A DNA stretch of 64,000 bases from NCBI RefSeq assembly GCF_003841485.1, contig NZ_REFY01000002.1:602884-666883 (forward strand), given 5' to 3'. The DNA comes from Natrarchaeobius halalkaliphilus (GTDB lineage: Archaea; Halobacteriota; Halobacteria; Halobacteriales; Natrialbaceae). Position numbers and translations under genes: made by a program. The notes beneath the pieces were generated by a model. It did not search any database. It saw only the letters and a program-made list of their open reading frames with translations, and had not been told where the DNA came from. Within the stretch, counting starts at the first letter, position 1, and every line of letters begins with the position of its first letter. Shown here piece after piece: positions 28,585-37,580 of the stretch.

Positions 28585-28995
28585 ATGTTCGAAGTGTTCT
28601 CTGGAAGCTACTATCTGGGACGTCTCTACGTGACGCCGACGAACGCGGAGTCCGCGTTCATGCACAGCGATCAGCACGAACGGATCAACGAAGAAGTGTA
28701 CGCGACCGGCCACGGGGTAGAACGGCTCGATGCACCGCTCGTCATGAAACTCGAGAACCGCCACTTCCCGGTTCACGGCGACGACGCCGTCCCGTCGGAT
28801 ACGCTCGCCGTTCCGGAGACGATGCTCGAGGAAACCCGGATTCGAAATCCGCCATCGCTTCGCGAGGTATTTCTCGCCCGACGCGAACGCGCCCGGCAGT
28901 TGCTCGAGTTCGCGGGTGGATGGCAGCCGTCGGGTGACGACTCGGACGCGACCACCGGCTCGAGTTCCGACGACTACCCGAACGCCGGAACGTAA
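28585..28995 (+). CDS. DUF5802 family protein
   Basis: A 136-residue haloarchaeal protein matching what I recall of DUF5802: the opening MFEVFSGSYYLGRLYVTP, the conserved QHERINEEVYATG and RLDAPLVMKLENRHFPVHGDD segments, and a C-terminal helix before an acidic tail. It has no signal peptide or membrane segment. Function unknown. The start is the ATG preceding FEVFSGSYY, which matches the family's usual N-terminus. It is followed 29 bp later by the Vms1-type release factor gene, so the two may be co-transcribed. Confidence 0.8.
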   Translation: MFEVFSGSYYLGRLYVTPTNAESAFMHSDQHERINEEVYATGHGVERLDAPLVMKLENRHFPVHGDDAVPSDTLAVPETMLEETRIRNPPSLREVFLARRERARQLLEFAGGWQPSGDDSDATTGSSSDDYPNAGT

Positions 28996-29024
28996 AAGTA
29001 CCCTCGCTTCGCGTGTTCGCCCGG

Positions 29025-29963
29025 ATGTTCGACGTCGACCGGTTGCTCGGACGCGCATCGCTCAAAGAGCGGATCGACGAACTCGAGGACGAAACGGAGC
29101 GCCTGCGGTCGCGCTACGAAGCCGAATCCGAGCGCAGGGCAACAGCAGCCACGGCCAGACAGGAGGCCGAAGAGACGATCAACCGGCTCGAGGATCGGAT
29201 CGCCCAACTCGAAGGGGAACTCGAGCGCGTCGATGGCGTGGACTCCGGACTCGAGTTTCGCTCGCGCGAGCGGATGCGGGGAACCGAACTCGCGGACGTA
29301 CTCGACCGGCTCGCGTCGATCCGAACCGCCCCGGAGGGAGCGCTCACGGCTGTCGTCTCCGACGGCGAGACGGGCGTGGGCCACCGCGGCGTCGACCTCG
29401 ATGACGTCCTGGGCGAACGGGCCGCGCTCCTCGACGACGCCTCGCCGTGCGTGTGCTACGTCGACGATGCTGGCCTCGTCTCGGTCGCGCTGAGGCCGCC
29501 GATTCTGCCGGCGATAGAGCCGACGTGGGACGACCGCTTCGCCGTCGACCGCGAGTGGTTCCTGGGGACCGACCGGTACGTCCTCGCGCTGGTCAGAGCA
29601 GATCTGTTCGCACTCGGCGTTTACGACGGCGACGAACGCACCGCGTACCGCGGCTTCGAAAGCGACGTCAAAGGAGCGCACTCGAAGGGAGGGTTCTCGC
29701 AGGCCCGGTTCGAACGGATCCGCGACGATCAGATCGACGACCATCTCGAGCGCTGTCGAGCGACCCTCTCCGAGTACCGATCCGATCGTCCGGGCGACGA
29801 ACCGCTTTACTTGACGGGACAACGTGGCGTAATCGACACGCTCGTCGACGACGGGACTCTCGAGCCGGACGCGACGACTGCGGTCGATGCGACGGGCGAT
29901 CCGAAGTCGGCGCTCGACGACGCCCATCGCTCGTTCTGGACGACGGACGTTCTCGTTCTGTAA
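29025..29963 (+). CDS. Vms1/eRF1-type release factor-like protein
   Basis: A 312-residue protein resembling archaeal members of the Vms1/ANKZF1 (eRF1-like) family. The N-terminal 90 residues form a coiled coil, and the core has the family signature KGAHSKGGFSQARFERIRDD, where the eukaryotic protein carries its catalytic Gln region for releasing stalled nascent chains. I choose the internal ATG (MFDVDRLLGRAS). The likely role is release of peptidyl-tRNA from stalled large subunits; peptidyl-tRNA hydrolysis in archaea is inference. It follows DUF5802 closely. Confidence 0.8.
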   Translation: MFDVDRLLGRASLKERIDELEDETERLRSRYEAESERRATAATARQEAEETINRLEDRIAQLEGELERVDGVDSGLEFRSRERMRGTELADVLDRLASIRTAPEGALTAVVSDGETGVGHRGVDLDDVLGERAALLDDASPCVCYVDDAGLVSVALRPPILPAIEPTWDDRFAVDREWFLGTDRYVLALVRADLFALGVYDGDERTAYRGFESDVKGAHSKGGFSQARFERIRDDQIDDHLERCRATLSEYRSDRPGDEPLYLTGQRGVIDTLVDDGTLEPDATTAVDATGDPKSALDDAHRSFWTTDVLVL

Positions 29964-30040
29964 CCGTCTCGAGGGGTCGGCGGTGCGGACGCCCTCAACC
30001 GTCGTCCAGACTTAAGTCCTCCCCGTCGCTAGCCGCGTGT

Positions 30041-31075
30041 ATGCGCGTTGCAATTCTCGCTCACGAGCTGTTTCCCAACGAGGCGAAAACCGCACTCGGC
30101 GTCCTTCGGTACGCCGACGACGAGATCGTCGCGGTGTTAGATCGCGACAATCCGAACCGACGGGTCAACGAGTTCGTCCCGGACGTTCAGGATGCACCGA
30201 TCGTGACCGGGATGGACGACCTCGAGGACGACGAGGTCGACGCACTGCTGATCGGCGTTGCCCCCATCGGTGGCGGCTTCGAAGAGAGCTGGCGCGAGGA
30301 CGTCCGGAAGGCACTCGAGCGCGGTCACGACGTCATCTCCGGCCTCCATTACTTTCTCAGTGAGGACGATGAGTTCGATCGGTTGGCCGAGGCGAACGAC
30401 TGTGAGCTCAGAGACGTTCGAAAGCCGCCCGAAGACCTGTCGGTGAGCGACGGTATCGCAAGCGACGTCGACGCCGAGGTGATCTTGACCGTCGGAACGG
30501 ATTGCGGAGTCGGCAAGATGACGGCGACGATGGAACTGGTTGCCGACGCCCGCGAGGCGGGCTACGACGCGGCCGTCGTTCCGACCGGACAGACCGGGAT
30601 CATGATCGAAGGCTGGGGAATGCCGGTCGATCGCGTCGTCTCCGATTTCACCGCCGGGGCCGTCGAAGAGATGATCCTCGAGGCCGGAACCGACCACGAC
30701 TACCTCTTCGTCGAAGGACAGGGAAGTATCGTCCACCCGGCGTACTCGGGTGTCACCTGTGGTATCCTCCACGGAGCGATGGCCGACCGACTCGTCCTCT
30801 GTCACGATGCCGGACGGGAGGCGATTCACGGCTACGAATCGTTCTCGCTCCCGCCGCTCTCGCGCTATATCGACCTCTACGAGGACCTCGCTGCACCCGT
30901 CAGCGAGTCGCGCGTCGTTGCGGGGGCGCTCAACACCTCGGGACTCGAGGATAGCGTGGCTCGCGAGGCCGTCAACGAATACGAAGCCGCGATCGACGCA
31001 CCGGCGACCGACGTCATCCGCTTCGGAACGGACGGCGTTCTCGAGACGCTTCTGGAATCCGGGTCGGACCGATGA
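30041..31075 (+). CDS. dgcN: DUF1611 protein, probable D-glutamate N-acetyltransferase
   Basis: A 344-residue DUF1611 protein. It has an N-terminal Rossmann-like domain (residues 1-125) and a C-terminal P-loop NTPase-like domain whose loop reads GTDCGVGKMT. Other conserved pieces are VPTGQTGIMIEGWG and FVEGQGSI. Members encoded beside an enolase-superfamily epimerase have been described as DgcN, acting with DgcA on D-glutamate. The ATGA overlap with the next gene (31072) shows tight coupling. The enzymatic assignment rests on the gene pair, not on sequence alone. Confidence 0.85.
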   Translation: MRVAILAHELFPNEAKTALGVLRYADDEIVAVLDRDNPNRRVNEFVPDVQDAPIVTGMDDLEDDEVDALLIGVAPIGGGFEESWREDVRKALERGHDVISGLHYFLSEDDEFDRLAEANDCELRDVRKPPEDLSVSDGIASDVDAEVILTVGTDCGVGKMTATMELVADAREAGYDAAVVPTGQTGIMIEGWGMPVDRVVSDFTAGAVEEMILEAGTDHDYLFVEGQGSIVHPAYSGVTCGILHGAMADRLVLCHDAGREAIHGYESFSLPPLSRYIDLYEDLAAPVSESRVVAGALNTSGLEDSVAREAVNEYEAAIDAPATDVIRFGTDGVLETLLESGSDR

Positions 31076-32112
31076 GCCTCGAAACGTCCGTTCACCGGCG
31101 GTCGCTCCCGCTCGAGTATCCGTTTACGATCGCGCGCGGAACGGTAACCGAGACCGACGTCGTGACCGTCCACGTCGAGGACGGGGAGGGACGGATCGGG
31201 ATCGGTGCGGCCTCGCCGGCGTCACACTACGGTGAGACCGCCGCCACGGTCGAGGCCGTCCTGCCGGATCTCCTCTCGATCGTCGAGGACGTAGACGATC
31301 CGAGCCAGCACGCGCGGATCGAGCGGCGAATGCGCGAAACGCTCCGGGAGAATCCCGCCGCACGGGCCGCCGTCAGCATCGCGCTTTACGACCTCGAAGC
31401 GAAGCGACTCGAGGTCCCGCTCTATCGCTACTGGGGCCTCGATCCCGCCGAGAGCCTCGAAACCTCCTACACGATCGGAATCGACGATCTCGAGACGGTA
31501 CGCGAGAAGACGGAAACGGCTCTCGACCGCGGTCATGGGACGCTGAAAGTCAAACTCGGAACCGGCCGAGACGACGAAATCGTGCGAACGATTCGGTCGG
31601 TCGCTCCAGACGCGCGGCTGTTCGTCGACGCGAACGAGGCCTGGTCACCGCGTGAGGCGGTTTCGACGATCGAACGACTCGCTGAGTACGATCTCGCTTT
31701 GGTCGAACAGCCCGTCCCGGCTAGGAACCTCGAGGGACTGAAGTTCGTCTCCGATCGATCGCCGGTTCCGATCGCCGCCGACGAATCCTGTGTGACGCTC
31801 GCGGACATCCCGCAGATAGCTGACCGCTGTGACATCGCGAACCTCAAACTGATGAAGTGTGGCGGCCTGCGGGAGGCCTGGCGGATGATCCACGCCGCTC
31901 GCGCACACGATCTCGACGTGATGTGTGGCTGTATGACCGAGTCGAACGCCTCGATCGCGGCTGCCTGTCATCTCGCTCCGGCGCTCGATTATGCCGACCT
32001 CGACGGCTCACTCTTGCTTTCCGACGATCCCTACGACGGCGTACCGATCGTCGACGGTCGGATCGATCTCGAGGCGCTCGAACGTCCGGGGTCGGGGGCG
32101 GCTCCGACGTAA
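31072..32112 (+). CDS. dgcA: Dipeptide epimerase / enolase-superfamily racemase (DgcA type)
   Basis: A 346-residue enolase-superfamily enzyme of the muconate-lactonizing/dipeptide-epimerase branch. The barrel carries KVKLGTG (catalytic Lys), VDANEAW, EQPVP and ADESC metal ligands, and KLMKCGG (second Lys). It abstracts an alpha proton and epimerises a peptide or N-acyl amino acid. Coupled by an ATGA overlap to the DUF1611 gene, it likely acts as the N-acetyl-glutamate racemase of a D-glutamate pathway, though L-Ala-D/L-Glu epimerase is an alternative. Confidence 0.88.
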   Translation: MSLETSVHRRSLPLEYPFTIARGTVTETDVVTVHVEDGEGRIGIGAASPASHYGETAATVEAVLPDLLSIVEDVDDPSQHARIERRMRETLRENPAARAAVSIALYDLEAKRLEVPLYRYWGLDPAESLETSYTIGIDDLETVREKTETALDRGHGTLKVKLGTGRDDEIVRTIRSVAPDARLFVDANEAWSPREAVSTIERLAEYDLALVEQPVPARNLEGLKFVSDRSPVPIAADESCVTLADIPQIADRCDIANLKLMKCGGLREAWRMIHAARAHDLDVMCGCMTESNASIAAACHLAPALDYADLDGSLLLSDDPYDGVPIVDGRIDLEALERPGSGAAPT

Positions 32113-32136
32113 CTCGGCTGACACGTACTTTCTCGA

Positions 32137-32817
32137 TCAGCGGCTTCGAGAGTCCGCGGAGGTGGAATCCAGAGAGCGTTCGGTATCGACTCGCCCGTCG
32201 GTTCGCTCGAGTTCGAAGCCGAGCGCACGGAGGCACTCCGGTGACCGACCGGTGCCGTGAATCAGGACCTCGACGAGGTCCGCGGGTTCGTCGATATCAG
32301 TTCCGAGTCGAAAGGAGTCGATCGTCTCGAGGCTCGCACCCACTCCGTTCGCGGCGGCGCGGTGGTCGAGGTAGGACGCGCCGTGGTAGTCCGCTCGAAA
32401 ATCGGGGTGGCGAACCACGAGCGCGTTCGTTCCGCCACCGCGACCGGGTGCGATCACGACGTCCGCGTCGGGACCGAACAATCCCTCGAGCGACTCCGGC
32501 GTTGCCAGCGCGAGATCGGCCATAACGACGGCAACTGGTTCGCCGGTCCGACCACGGCGCGGAAGTCGGGCGTCGACGGCGTCGGTCAGCGGTCGATCGT
32601 CGACCTCGACACGAACGGTAGAAGGGACGCCGACGAGGTCGTCATCGGACGAGAGTGGCGACGTCGCGACCACGGTCAGATCGTGGCCCGTTCGCGCGAG
32701 CGCCTCGAGCACGTCAGCGAGCATCGCTCGAGCGAACCGCGAGCGCTCGGCGGCCGAAAGCACGGATCGAAGGCGAGTTTTCGGCGTTTCAGCCGCGAAC
32801 GGGACGACGACCTGCAT
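32137..32817 (-). CDS. cofC: 2-phospho-L-lactate guanylyltransferase CofC
   Basis: A 226-residue nucleotidyltransferase that activates 2-phospholactate with GTP in coenzyme F420 synthesis. It starts MQVVVPFAAETPKTRLRSVL, with the nucleotide-binding loop; VVMADLALATPESL and VIAPGRGGGTNALVV are the other signature parts. The family usually has about 200-220 residues, and the extra acidic tail here (about 20 residues) is a haloarchaeal addition. It is convergent with dgcA by 24 bp and lies downstream of cetZ on the same strand. Confidence 0.92.
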   Translation of the reverse strand: MQVVVPFAAETPKTRLRSVLSAAERSRFARAMLADVLEALARTGHDLTVVATSPLSSDDDLVGVPSTVRVEVDDRPLTDAVDARLPRRGRTGEPVAVVMADLALATPESLEGLFGPDADVVIAPGRGGGTNALVVRHPDFRADYHGASYLDHRAAANGVGASLETIDSFRLGTDIDEPADLVEVLIHGTGRSPECLRALGFELERTDGRVDTERSLDSTSADSRSR

Positions 32818-32994
32818 TACTTCTGGCGACGGTTACGCGCACGGGCTGAAAAGGGCGTCGGAGTGAGCACGGAAACGAAACCGGATCGTCAGATCGGTAG
32901 AACACCGACACCGATCGAGCCGACCGCGAACCGTCGCCGCGTCGCTTCGTGTCCCCCGACACGTACTGTGTGGCCTGGTCTGTGCGAACCGCCG

Positions 32995-34173
32995 TTAGAA
33001 CAGCGGTTCGAGTTCGTCTTCGTCGTCTTCGACGAGTTCCTCCAGGTTGTCCTGGCTTTCGGACTGGATGTCGTCAATGTTGTCCTGTGCCTCGATGGCG
33101 ACCTGCTGGAGGCGTTTGATCCGCGGCACGTTCGTGACGCCCGAGAGCAAGATCGCTGCGGCGACCTCCGGTTCGCCGCGCGGGAAGTCCCCGCCCCGGA
33201 CTTCCATGCTTCCGGTTTCCTCTTCGAGCCATTTTCGTCCGCGTTCGATTCCCTTTCGGTTTAAGTACTCGGACGGACCGGAGAGAACGAGCAGGGCGCG
33301 CTCGGTTCCCTCGATTTCACACGGAAGGGTGAGTCGGCCAAGTGCGGCCTTTCGGACGAGGCTCGTTATGCGATTCGTCGTGTTCGCGGCGTCGAGGTCG
33401 TCGCCGCTGCGGTCGTCGGTCGTAAACCGCGAGAGGAGCCCGCCACCGGAGTTGAGTTCGACCCCCTCGCTTGCGAATCCGACGGTCGAGACGCCACCGC
33501 CCGAGAGCGTGTTGATGATCTCGGAGGAGTCGACGACGCTCTCTGCCACGTCCTGCCCGCCGGTCACCTCGCCGGCCCCAAAGAGAATACCAAAGCGACG
33601 GACGATCTCCTCGTTGATCTGGTCGTAGCCGCCCTCGACGGACTCGCCGGTCTGTCGCCAGGAGTCGTTGTCGAAGACCAGCAGGTTGTCGACTTCGCGG
33701 ACGAACGTCTGGAACGACCGCGCCGCATTGAGCGTGTAGATTCCACCCTCGTCGGTTCCCGGCAGGACACCCAGTCCGTAAACCGGAATCGTATAGATCC
33801 GTTTGAGGTGCTTTGCGAGGACCGGTGCGCCGCCCGATCCGGTGCCGCCACCCATGCCGGCAACGATCAGGAACGCATCGACTTCGTGGGTCGGAATCGA
33901 ATCGATCGCGTTCTGAACTTCGTCGATATCCTCTTCGGCGATTTCCGCGCCGAGCTCGTTGTCCGCGCCGACACCGTGGCCTTTCACCCGGGCCTGTCCG
34001 ATGAGAACGCGATTATCCTGCGGGATGCGCTCGAGACCCATGAGGTCAGCTTTCGCGGAGTTAACCGCGATCGCAGCGCGGACGATCCCGCTGTCCGTTC
34101 GATCGTCGTAATCGAGGAATCGATCGACGATCTTACCACCGGCCTGTCCGAATCCGATCATCGCCAGCTTCAT
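32995..34173 (-). CDS. cetZ: Tubulin/FtsZ-like cytoskeletal protein CetZ
   Basis: A 392-residue CetZ GTPase, the archaeal tubulin-superfamily group that controls cell shape and motility-related rod formation. The GTP-binding signature is GMGGGTGSGGAPVLAKHL, and the N-terminus MKLAMIGFGQAGGKIVD is typical. The C-terminal tail is acidic and ends in DELEPLF, as in CetZ1-like proteins. Length matches the family. The nearest family paralogue (CetZ1 versus CetZ2) cannot be settled here. A dyad lies in its promoter region at 34214-34228. Confidence 0.94.
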   Translation of the reverse strand: MKLAMIGFGQAGGKIVDRFLDYDDRTDSGIVRAAIAVNSAKADLMGLERIPQDNRVLIGQARVKGHGVGADNELGAEIAEEDIDEVQNAIDSIPTHEVDAFLIVAGMGGGTGSGGAPVLAKHLKRIYTIPVYGLGVLPGTDEGGIYTLNAARSFQTFVREVDNLLVFDNDSWRQTGESVEGGYDQINEEIVRRFGILFGAGEVTGGQDVAESVVDSSEIINTLSGGGVSTVGFASEGVELNSGGGLLSRFTTDDRSGDDLDAANTTNRITSLVRKAALGRLTLPCEIEGTERALLVLSGPSEYLNRKGIERGRKWLEEETGSMEVRGGDFPRGEPEVAAAILLSGVTNVPRIKRLQQVAIEAQDNIDDIQSESQDNLEELVEDDEDELEPLF

Positions 34174-34213
34174 TGTTTGTCAGGGGGCTCCGTTGGATTG
34201 GACCAGTGCGATT

Positions 34214-34228
34214 AAGACTATAAGTCTT
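34214..34228 (-). promoter_or_regulatory. Short dyad in the cetZ promoter
   Basis: AAGACT-ATA-AGTCTT forms a 6-bp inverted repeat around ATA. On the minus strand this contains TTATAGTCTTAA, a TATA-like stretch about 45 bp before the cetZ start codon. It could be the core promoter, an operator overlapping it, or both. Confidence 0.45.
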
Positions 34229-34370
34229 TTGATGATGTGAATTTCTCGCACAATACAATGTCGCCACAAAACGGATGACTGCACCGGTATTTTCGCTCTA
34301 CCGTTGATATATAATCTATCTTATGATGAATCGGACGTTCAACTTTATACGCAGCCAGGTTGACAAACGA

Positions 34371-35255
34371 TTAGTTCGAATCAGCGCCGAGATAGGTTCG
34401 CAACGTCGTGAGGTCGTCCTCGTCGAGACCGAAGGCTGACACGTCGTTCTCTCCGACAGTGTTGTCGATTTCGAGCGACCGGGCCTGATCCGGGCCGAAC
34501 GGAACGAACGGAACCGGGCCAACCGCGGCGAGACCGATCTTGGCGAGCGCCATCGGCACCGGGAGGATCGAAACGGGTTTGTCTTCGGCCTCGTACGCCA
34601 GCTCGGTGGCGTCGGCAAGCGTCACGACCTGCGGACCGGCGACCTCGTAGACGGCTCCGATGTGGTCGTCACTCTCGAGTGCGCCAGCGAGCACCGTGAC
34701 GAGATCACCGACCCAGATCGGCTGGAACCGGGTTCGGCCACCCCCGGGCAGTCCGGTCACGTACGGCGTCGTCACCTGCGTGGTGAACTCGAGGAACTCC
34801 GCGCCGTCCCCGAAGACGACCGAGGGTCGGAAGATCGTCCAGTCGAGACTCGACTCCCGGACGACCCGTTCGGCTCGACCTTTGGCACGGATGTGATCGA
34901 TCTCGCTGTTCGGATCGGCTCCGAGCGCACTGATCTGGACGAGCCGGTCGACGTCTCCCGCCTCGGCGGCACGGACGAGGTTTTCGGTGCCACCGAGATG
35001 GACGCGTTCCTGTGCGTTGTCGGGCGCTTGATACAGCGGCGAGAGCGCGACGAGGTTGACGACCTTGTCGTGATCCGCGACGGTGTCTACGATCGAATCG
35101 TACGCGGTGACGTCGCCTACCGCCAGCTCGACGCCGTCCCGAACATCATCGTCGGGAGTACGCGAGAGTGCCGTCACGTCGTGTCCGCGCTCTACCAGTT
35201 CGGCACAGAGGTTCGTTCCGATGAAACCGGTACCGCCTGCGACGAGGACCTTCAT
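34371..35255 (-). CDS. NAD(P)-binding epimerase-like protein (NDUFA9/complex I type)
   Basis: A 294-residue short-chain dehydrogenase-like protein of the atypical SDR branch related to complex I subunit NDUFA9. The Rossmann motif GGTGFIGTNLC is at the N-terminus, followed by NLVALSP and the QISALGADPNS region, with HIRAKGRAERVVRES in place of the canonical YxxxK. The start is the ATG of MKVLVAGG at 35255. The function may be electron-transport assembly or quinone-related chemistry, but no substrate can be assigned. It is divergent from tmk. Confidence 0.88.
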   Translation of the reverse strand: MKVLVAGGTGFIGTNLCAELVERGHDVTALSRTPDDDVRDGVELAVGDVTAYDSIVDTVADHDKVVNLVALSPLYQAPDNAQERVHLGGTENLVRAAEAGDVDRLVQISALGADPNSEIDHIRAKGRAERVVRESSLDWTIFRPSVVFGDGAEFLEFTTQVTTPYVTGLPGGGRTRFQPIWVGDLVTVLAGALESDDHIGAVYEVAGPQVVTLADATELAYEAEDKPVSILPVPMALAKIGLAAVGPVPFVPFGPDQARSLEIDNTVGENDVSAFGLDEDDLTTLRTYLGADSN

Positions 35256-35411
35256 ATCTACCGATGGTCCCGAAACGGTAAATAATTGACCGGCGACGCC
35301 CTGACTGTGGCGGCCCGAACACCTGCCGCTCCGGACGCCGTGTCGAACCCTCGAGACGGGGTCCCGTCGGAGGTCGAACGATACATGTATTCGGCCCGAG
35401 GACATCCGAGC

Positions 35412-36023
35412 ATGCTGGTCACGCTCGAGGGTCTGGACGGAAGCGGAAAGACGACGGTCTGGGAGTCACTACAAGAAGTCCATCCGGAAGCGACGTTCAC
35501 CCGCGAGCCGACCGACTCGTGGTACGGCGATGCTGTCTATCGCTCGATCGAAGACGACGATGCCGATCCGCTCGCGGAGCTCTTTCTCTACACCGCAGAT
35601 CACGCAGATCACCTCTCGCGACTCGTCGAACCGGCGCTGGCGCGGGGCGATCACGTCGTCTCGGATCGCTACTCCGATTCTCGCTTTGCCTATCAGGGTG
35701 CAACGCTCGAGGCCTGGGCCGAACGCACGACCGAGCGCGGACTCGAAGATCCGCTCGAGTACGTCGTCGACGTTCACGAGCCGATCTCGATCGAGCCCGA
35801 TCTGACGATATACCTCGACCTGGACGCGGAGACGGCCGCGGAGCGTGCGGGGACGACGAACAAGTTCGAACGCGCCGACTACCTCGAGTCGGTCCGGGAG
35901 AACTACGAACGGCTGATCGAACGCGACCCGGACCGGTTCGTCCGAATCGACGCGACTCGATCGCCGGAGGCGGTCCTCGAGCGGACGATAGACGTGCTGG
36001 AAACGAGGGGAGTGGATCGGTGA
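35412..36023 (+). CDS. tmk: Thymidylate kinase
   Basis: A 203-residue dTMP kinase that forms dTDP from dTMP using ATP. It has the P-loop GLDGSGKTT at the N-terminus, the DR(Y/H) motif in [16 protein letters not shown], the LID-like stretch after [18 protein letters not shown] and a C-terminal [12 protein letters not shown] chose the ATG of [12 protein letters not shown], because the preceding frame shows poor similarity and is unsupported. It is divergent from the NDUFA9-like gene. Confidence 0.93.
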   Translation: MLVTLEGLDGSGKTTVWESLQEVHPEATFTREPTDSWYGDAVYRSIEDDDADPLAELFLYTADHADHLSRLVEPALARGDHVVSDRYSDSRFAYQGATLEAWAERTTERGLEDPLEYVVDVHEPISIEPDLTIYLDLDAETAAERAGTTNKFERADYLESVRENYERLIERDPDRFVRIDATRSPEAVLERTIDVLETRGVDR

Positions 36024-36294
36024 CGGACGAACGGGGACGCACACGAATTTCCGTCCCCGTGGATCGACGGATCCGCCACCGACGTGCGAGTGTAGCGAAA
36101 CCGACCGACGACAGTTCGTCCAGCTCGACCGTCTCGGCCAGGAACAACGGGAAGTAACACGTTCTCGCGCTCCGAATTCGCTGGGTTCGGCTCTCGGGGA
36201 AGACCATACATTGTCATACATAGTCACGGATGACAAAACGTAGACCACATAGCACGCTATTTACTCTCCGGCGGCCGTTCTGGAACTATCGTCT
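36024..36294. other. Intergenic region before pstB
   Basis: A 271-bp region between tmk and pstB, both on the plus strand. The last 100 bp are AT-rich with several ATAC/TATTTA-like patches (near 36215-36265) that would suit the pstB promoter, for which tight phosphate control is expected. I see no gene here. Confidence 0.45.
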
Positions 36295-37152
36295 ATGACT
36301 GCCAACGGCGGCCCGCGAACGGTATCGAAGTCGGGGACAGACGACGCCGAGATCGAATCGGTAACGGCGAACGACGTCCCGCTGGGATCGCCGCGCATCT
36401 CGGACCCCGTCATCGAGTCCCGTGATCTCGACGTCTACTACGGCGACGATCAGGCCCTTCACGGTATCAACATGGGGATTCCCGAACGAAAGGTCACGGC
36501 GCTCATCGGTCCGTCGGGCTGTGGGAAATCGACGTTTCTGCGATCGATCAATCGGATGAACGATCTCATCGATATCGCCCGAGTCGACGGCGAGCTTCGG
36601 TTCCACGGGAAAAACGTCTACGACGAGGACGTCGACCCCGTTGCGCTCCGACGGAAGATCGGGATGGTCTTCCAGAAACCCAACCCCTTTCCGAAGAGCA
36701 TCTTCGACAACGTCGCCTACGGGCTCCGCGTTCAGGGAAAAGACGACGACATCGAAGACCAGGTCCACAGCGCCCTCGAGCGCGCCGCGTTGCTCGACGA
36801 GGTCGAAGATCAACTCGACTCGAGCGGACTCGACCTCTCCGGCGGCCAACAACAGCGGCTCTGTATCGCCCGTGCGATCGCGACCGATCCCGAGGTCATC
36901 CTGATGGACGAACCCGCCTCGGCGCTGGATCCGGTCGCGACCTCGAAAATCGAGGACCTGGTCGAAGAGCTATCGGCGCAGTATACGGTCGTGATCGTCA
37001 CACACAACATGCAACAGGCGGCCCGGATCTCCGATACGACGGCCGTGTTTCTCACCGGTGGCAACCTCGTCGAGTTCGACGACACCAACAAAATTTTCGA
37101 GAATCCGGAAAGCGACCGCGTCGAGGACTACATCACCGGAAAGTTCGGGTGA
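36295..37152 (+). CDS. pstB: Phosphate ABC transporter ATPase PstB (orphan)
   Basis: A 285-residue ABC ATPase that energises high-affinity phosphate uptake. Walker A is GPSGCGKST, the ABC signature is LSGGQQQR, Walker B is [12 protein letters not shown], and the switch His is in [15 protein letters not shown]. The PstB-specific insertion ([20 protein letters not shown]) and the ending DYITGKFG agree. pstS, pstC, pstA and phoU, its normal neighbours, are absent. A deletion or rearrangement is likely, because a composite pseudogene follows directly. Confidence 0.95.
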   Translation: MTANGGPRTVSKSGTDDAEIESVTANDVPLGSPRISDPVIESRDLDVYYGDDQALHGINMGIPERKVTALIGPSGCGKSTFLRSINRMNDLIDIARVDGELRFHGKNVYDEDVDPVALRRKIGMVFQKPNPFPKSIFDNVAYGLRVQGKDDDIEDQVHSALERAALLDEVEDQLDSSGLDLSGGQQQRLCIARAIATDPEVILMDEPASALDPVATSKIEDLVEELSAQYTVVIVTHNMQQAARISDTTAVFLTGGNLVEFDDTNKIFENPESDRVEDYITGKFG

Positions 37153-37289
37153 GACGGATCGATACATCCACACTACGCCCCGAACACCGATTTCGATCCA
37201 CGAGCGGCTAGTAAACGGCTACCCCGACGACGTCACAGCGACCGACGGTACCGACGCACCGGACAGAACATCGCGCCGTTTTTGCCGAA

Positions 37290-37580
37290 GAGATGGCTCC
37301 GTTCACAGCGGTTACATCAGATCCGACCGAAACCCCCGTCTCGCGCGAAACGCCACGGAGCGTGTTCTCTAGGCGAATCAGCTCGGCCTCGAGGCGACAA
37401 AGGAGTTCGCGCATGCGGAGGGCGACGAGGTCGAACTGATCTTCGACGGGGCCGGAACGCAGTGGACCCCGGAACTCGAGGACGAGGATAGCGACTATCA
37501 CGAACTCTACCAAGCCGTCCAGGGCTACTCCGCCGCCTGTGACTTCCGTGCCGGCGCGTTCGGCGTCGAAGACGCGGACG
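37290..37580 (+). pseudogene. DsrE-family protein remnant
   Basis: A broken gene. From 37373 one frame reads ATKEFAHAEGDEVELIFDGA and later ELEDEDSDYHELYQAVQ and AGAFGVEDA, segments conserved in small haloarchaeal DsrE-like proteins (sulfur relay or peroxiredoxin-like fold, about 110-120 residues). A TAG stop sits directly before it at 37370, the start end is in another frame, and the reading stops matching after GVEDADG near 37578, where HTH_10 regulator sequence begins. It thus lacks both ends. Confidence 0.65.
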
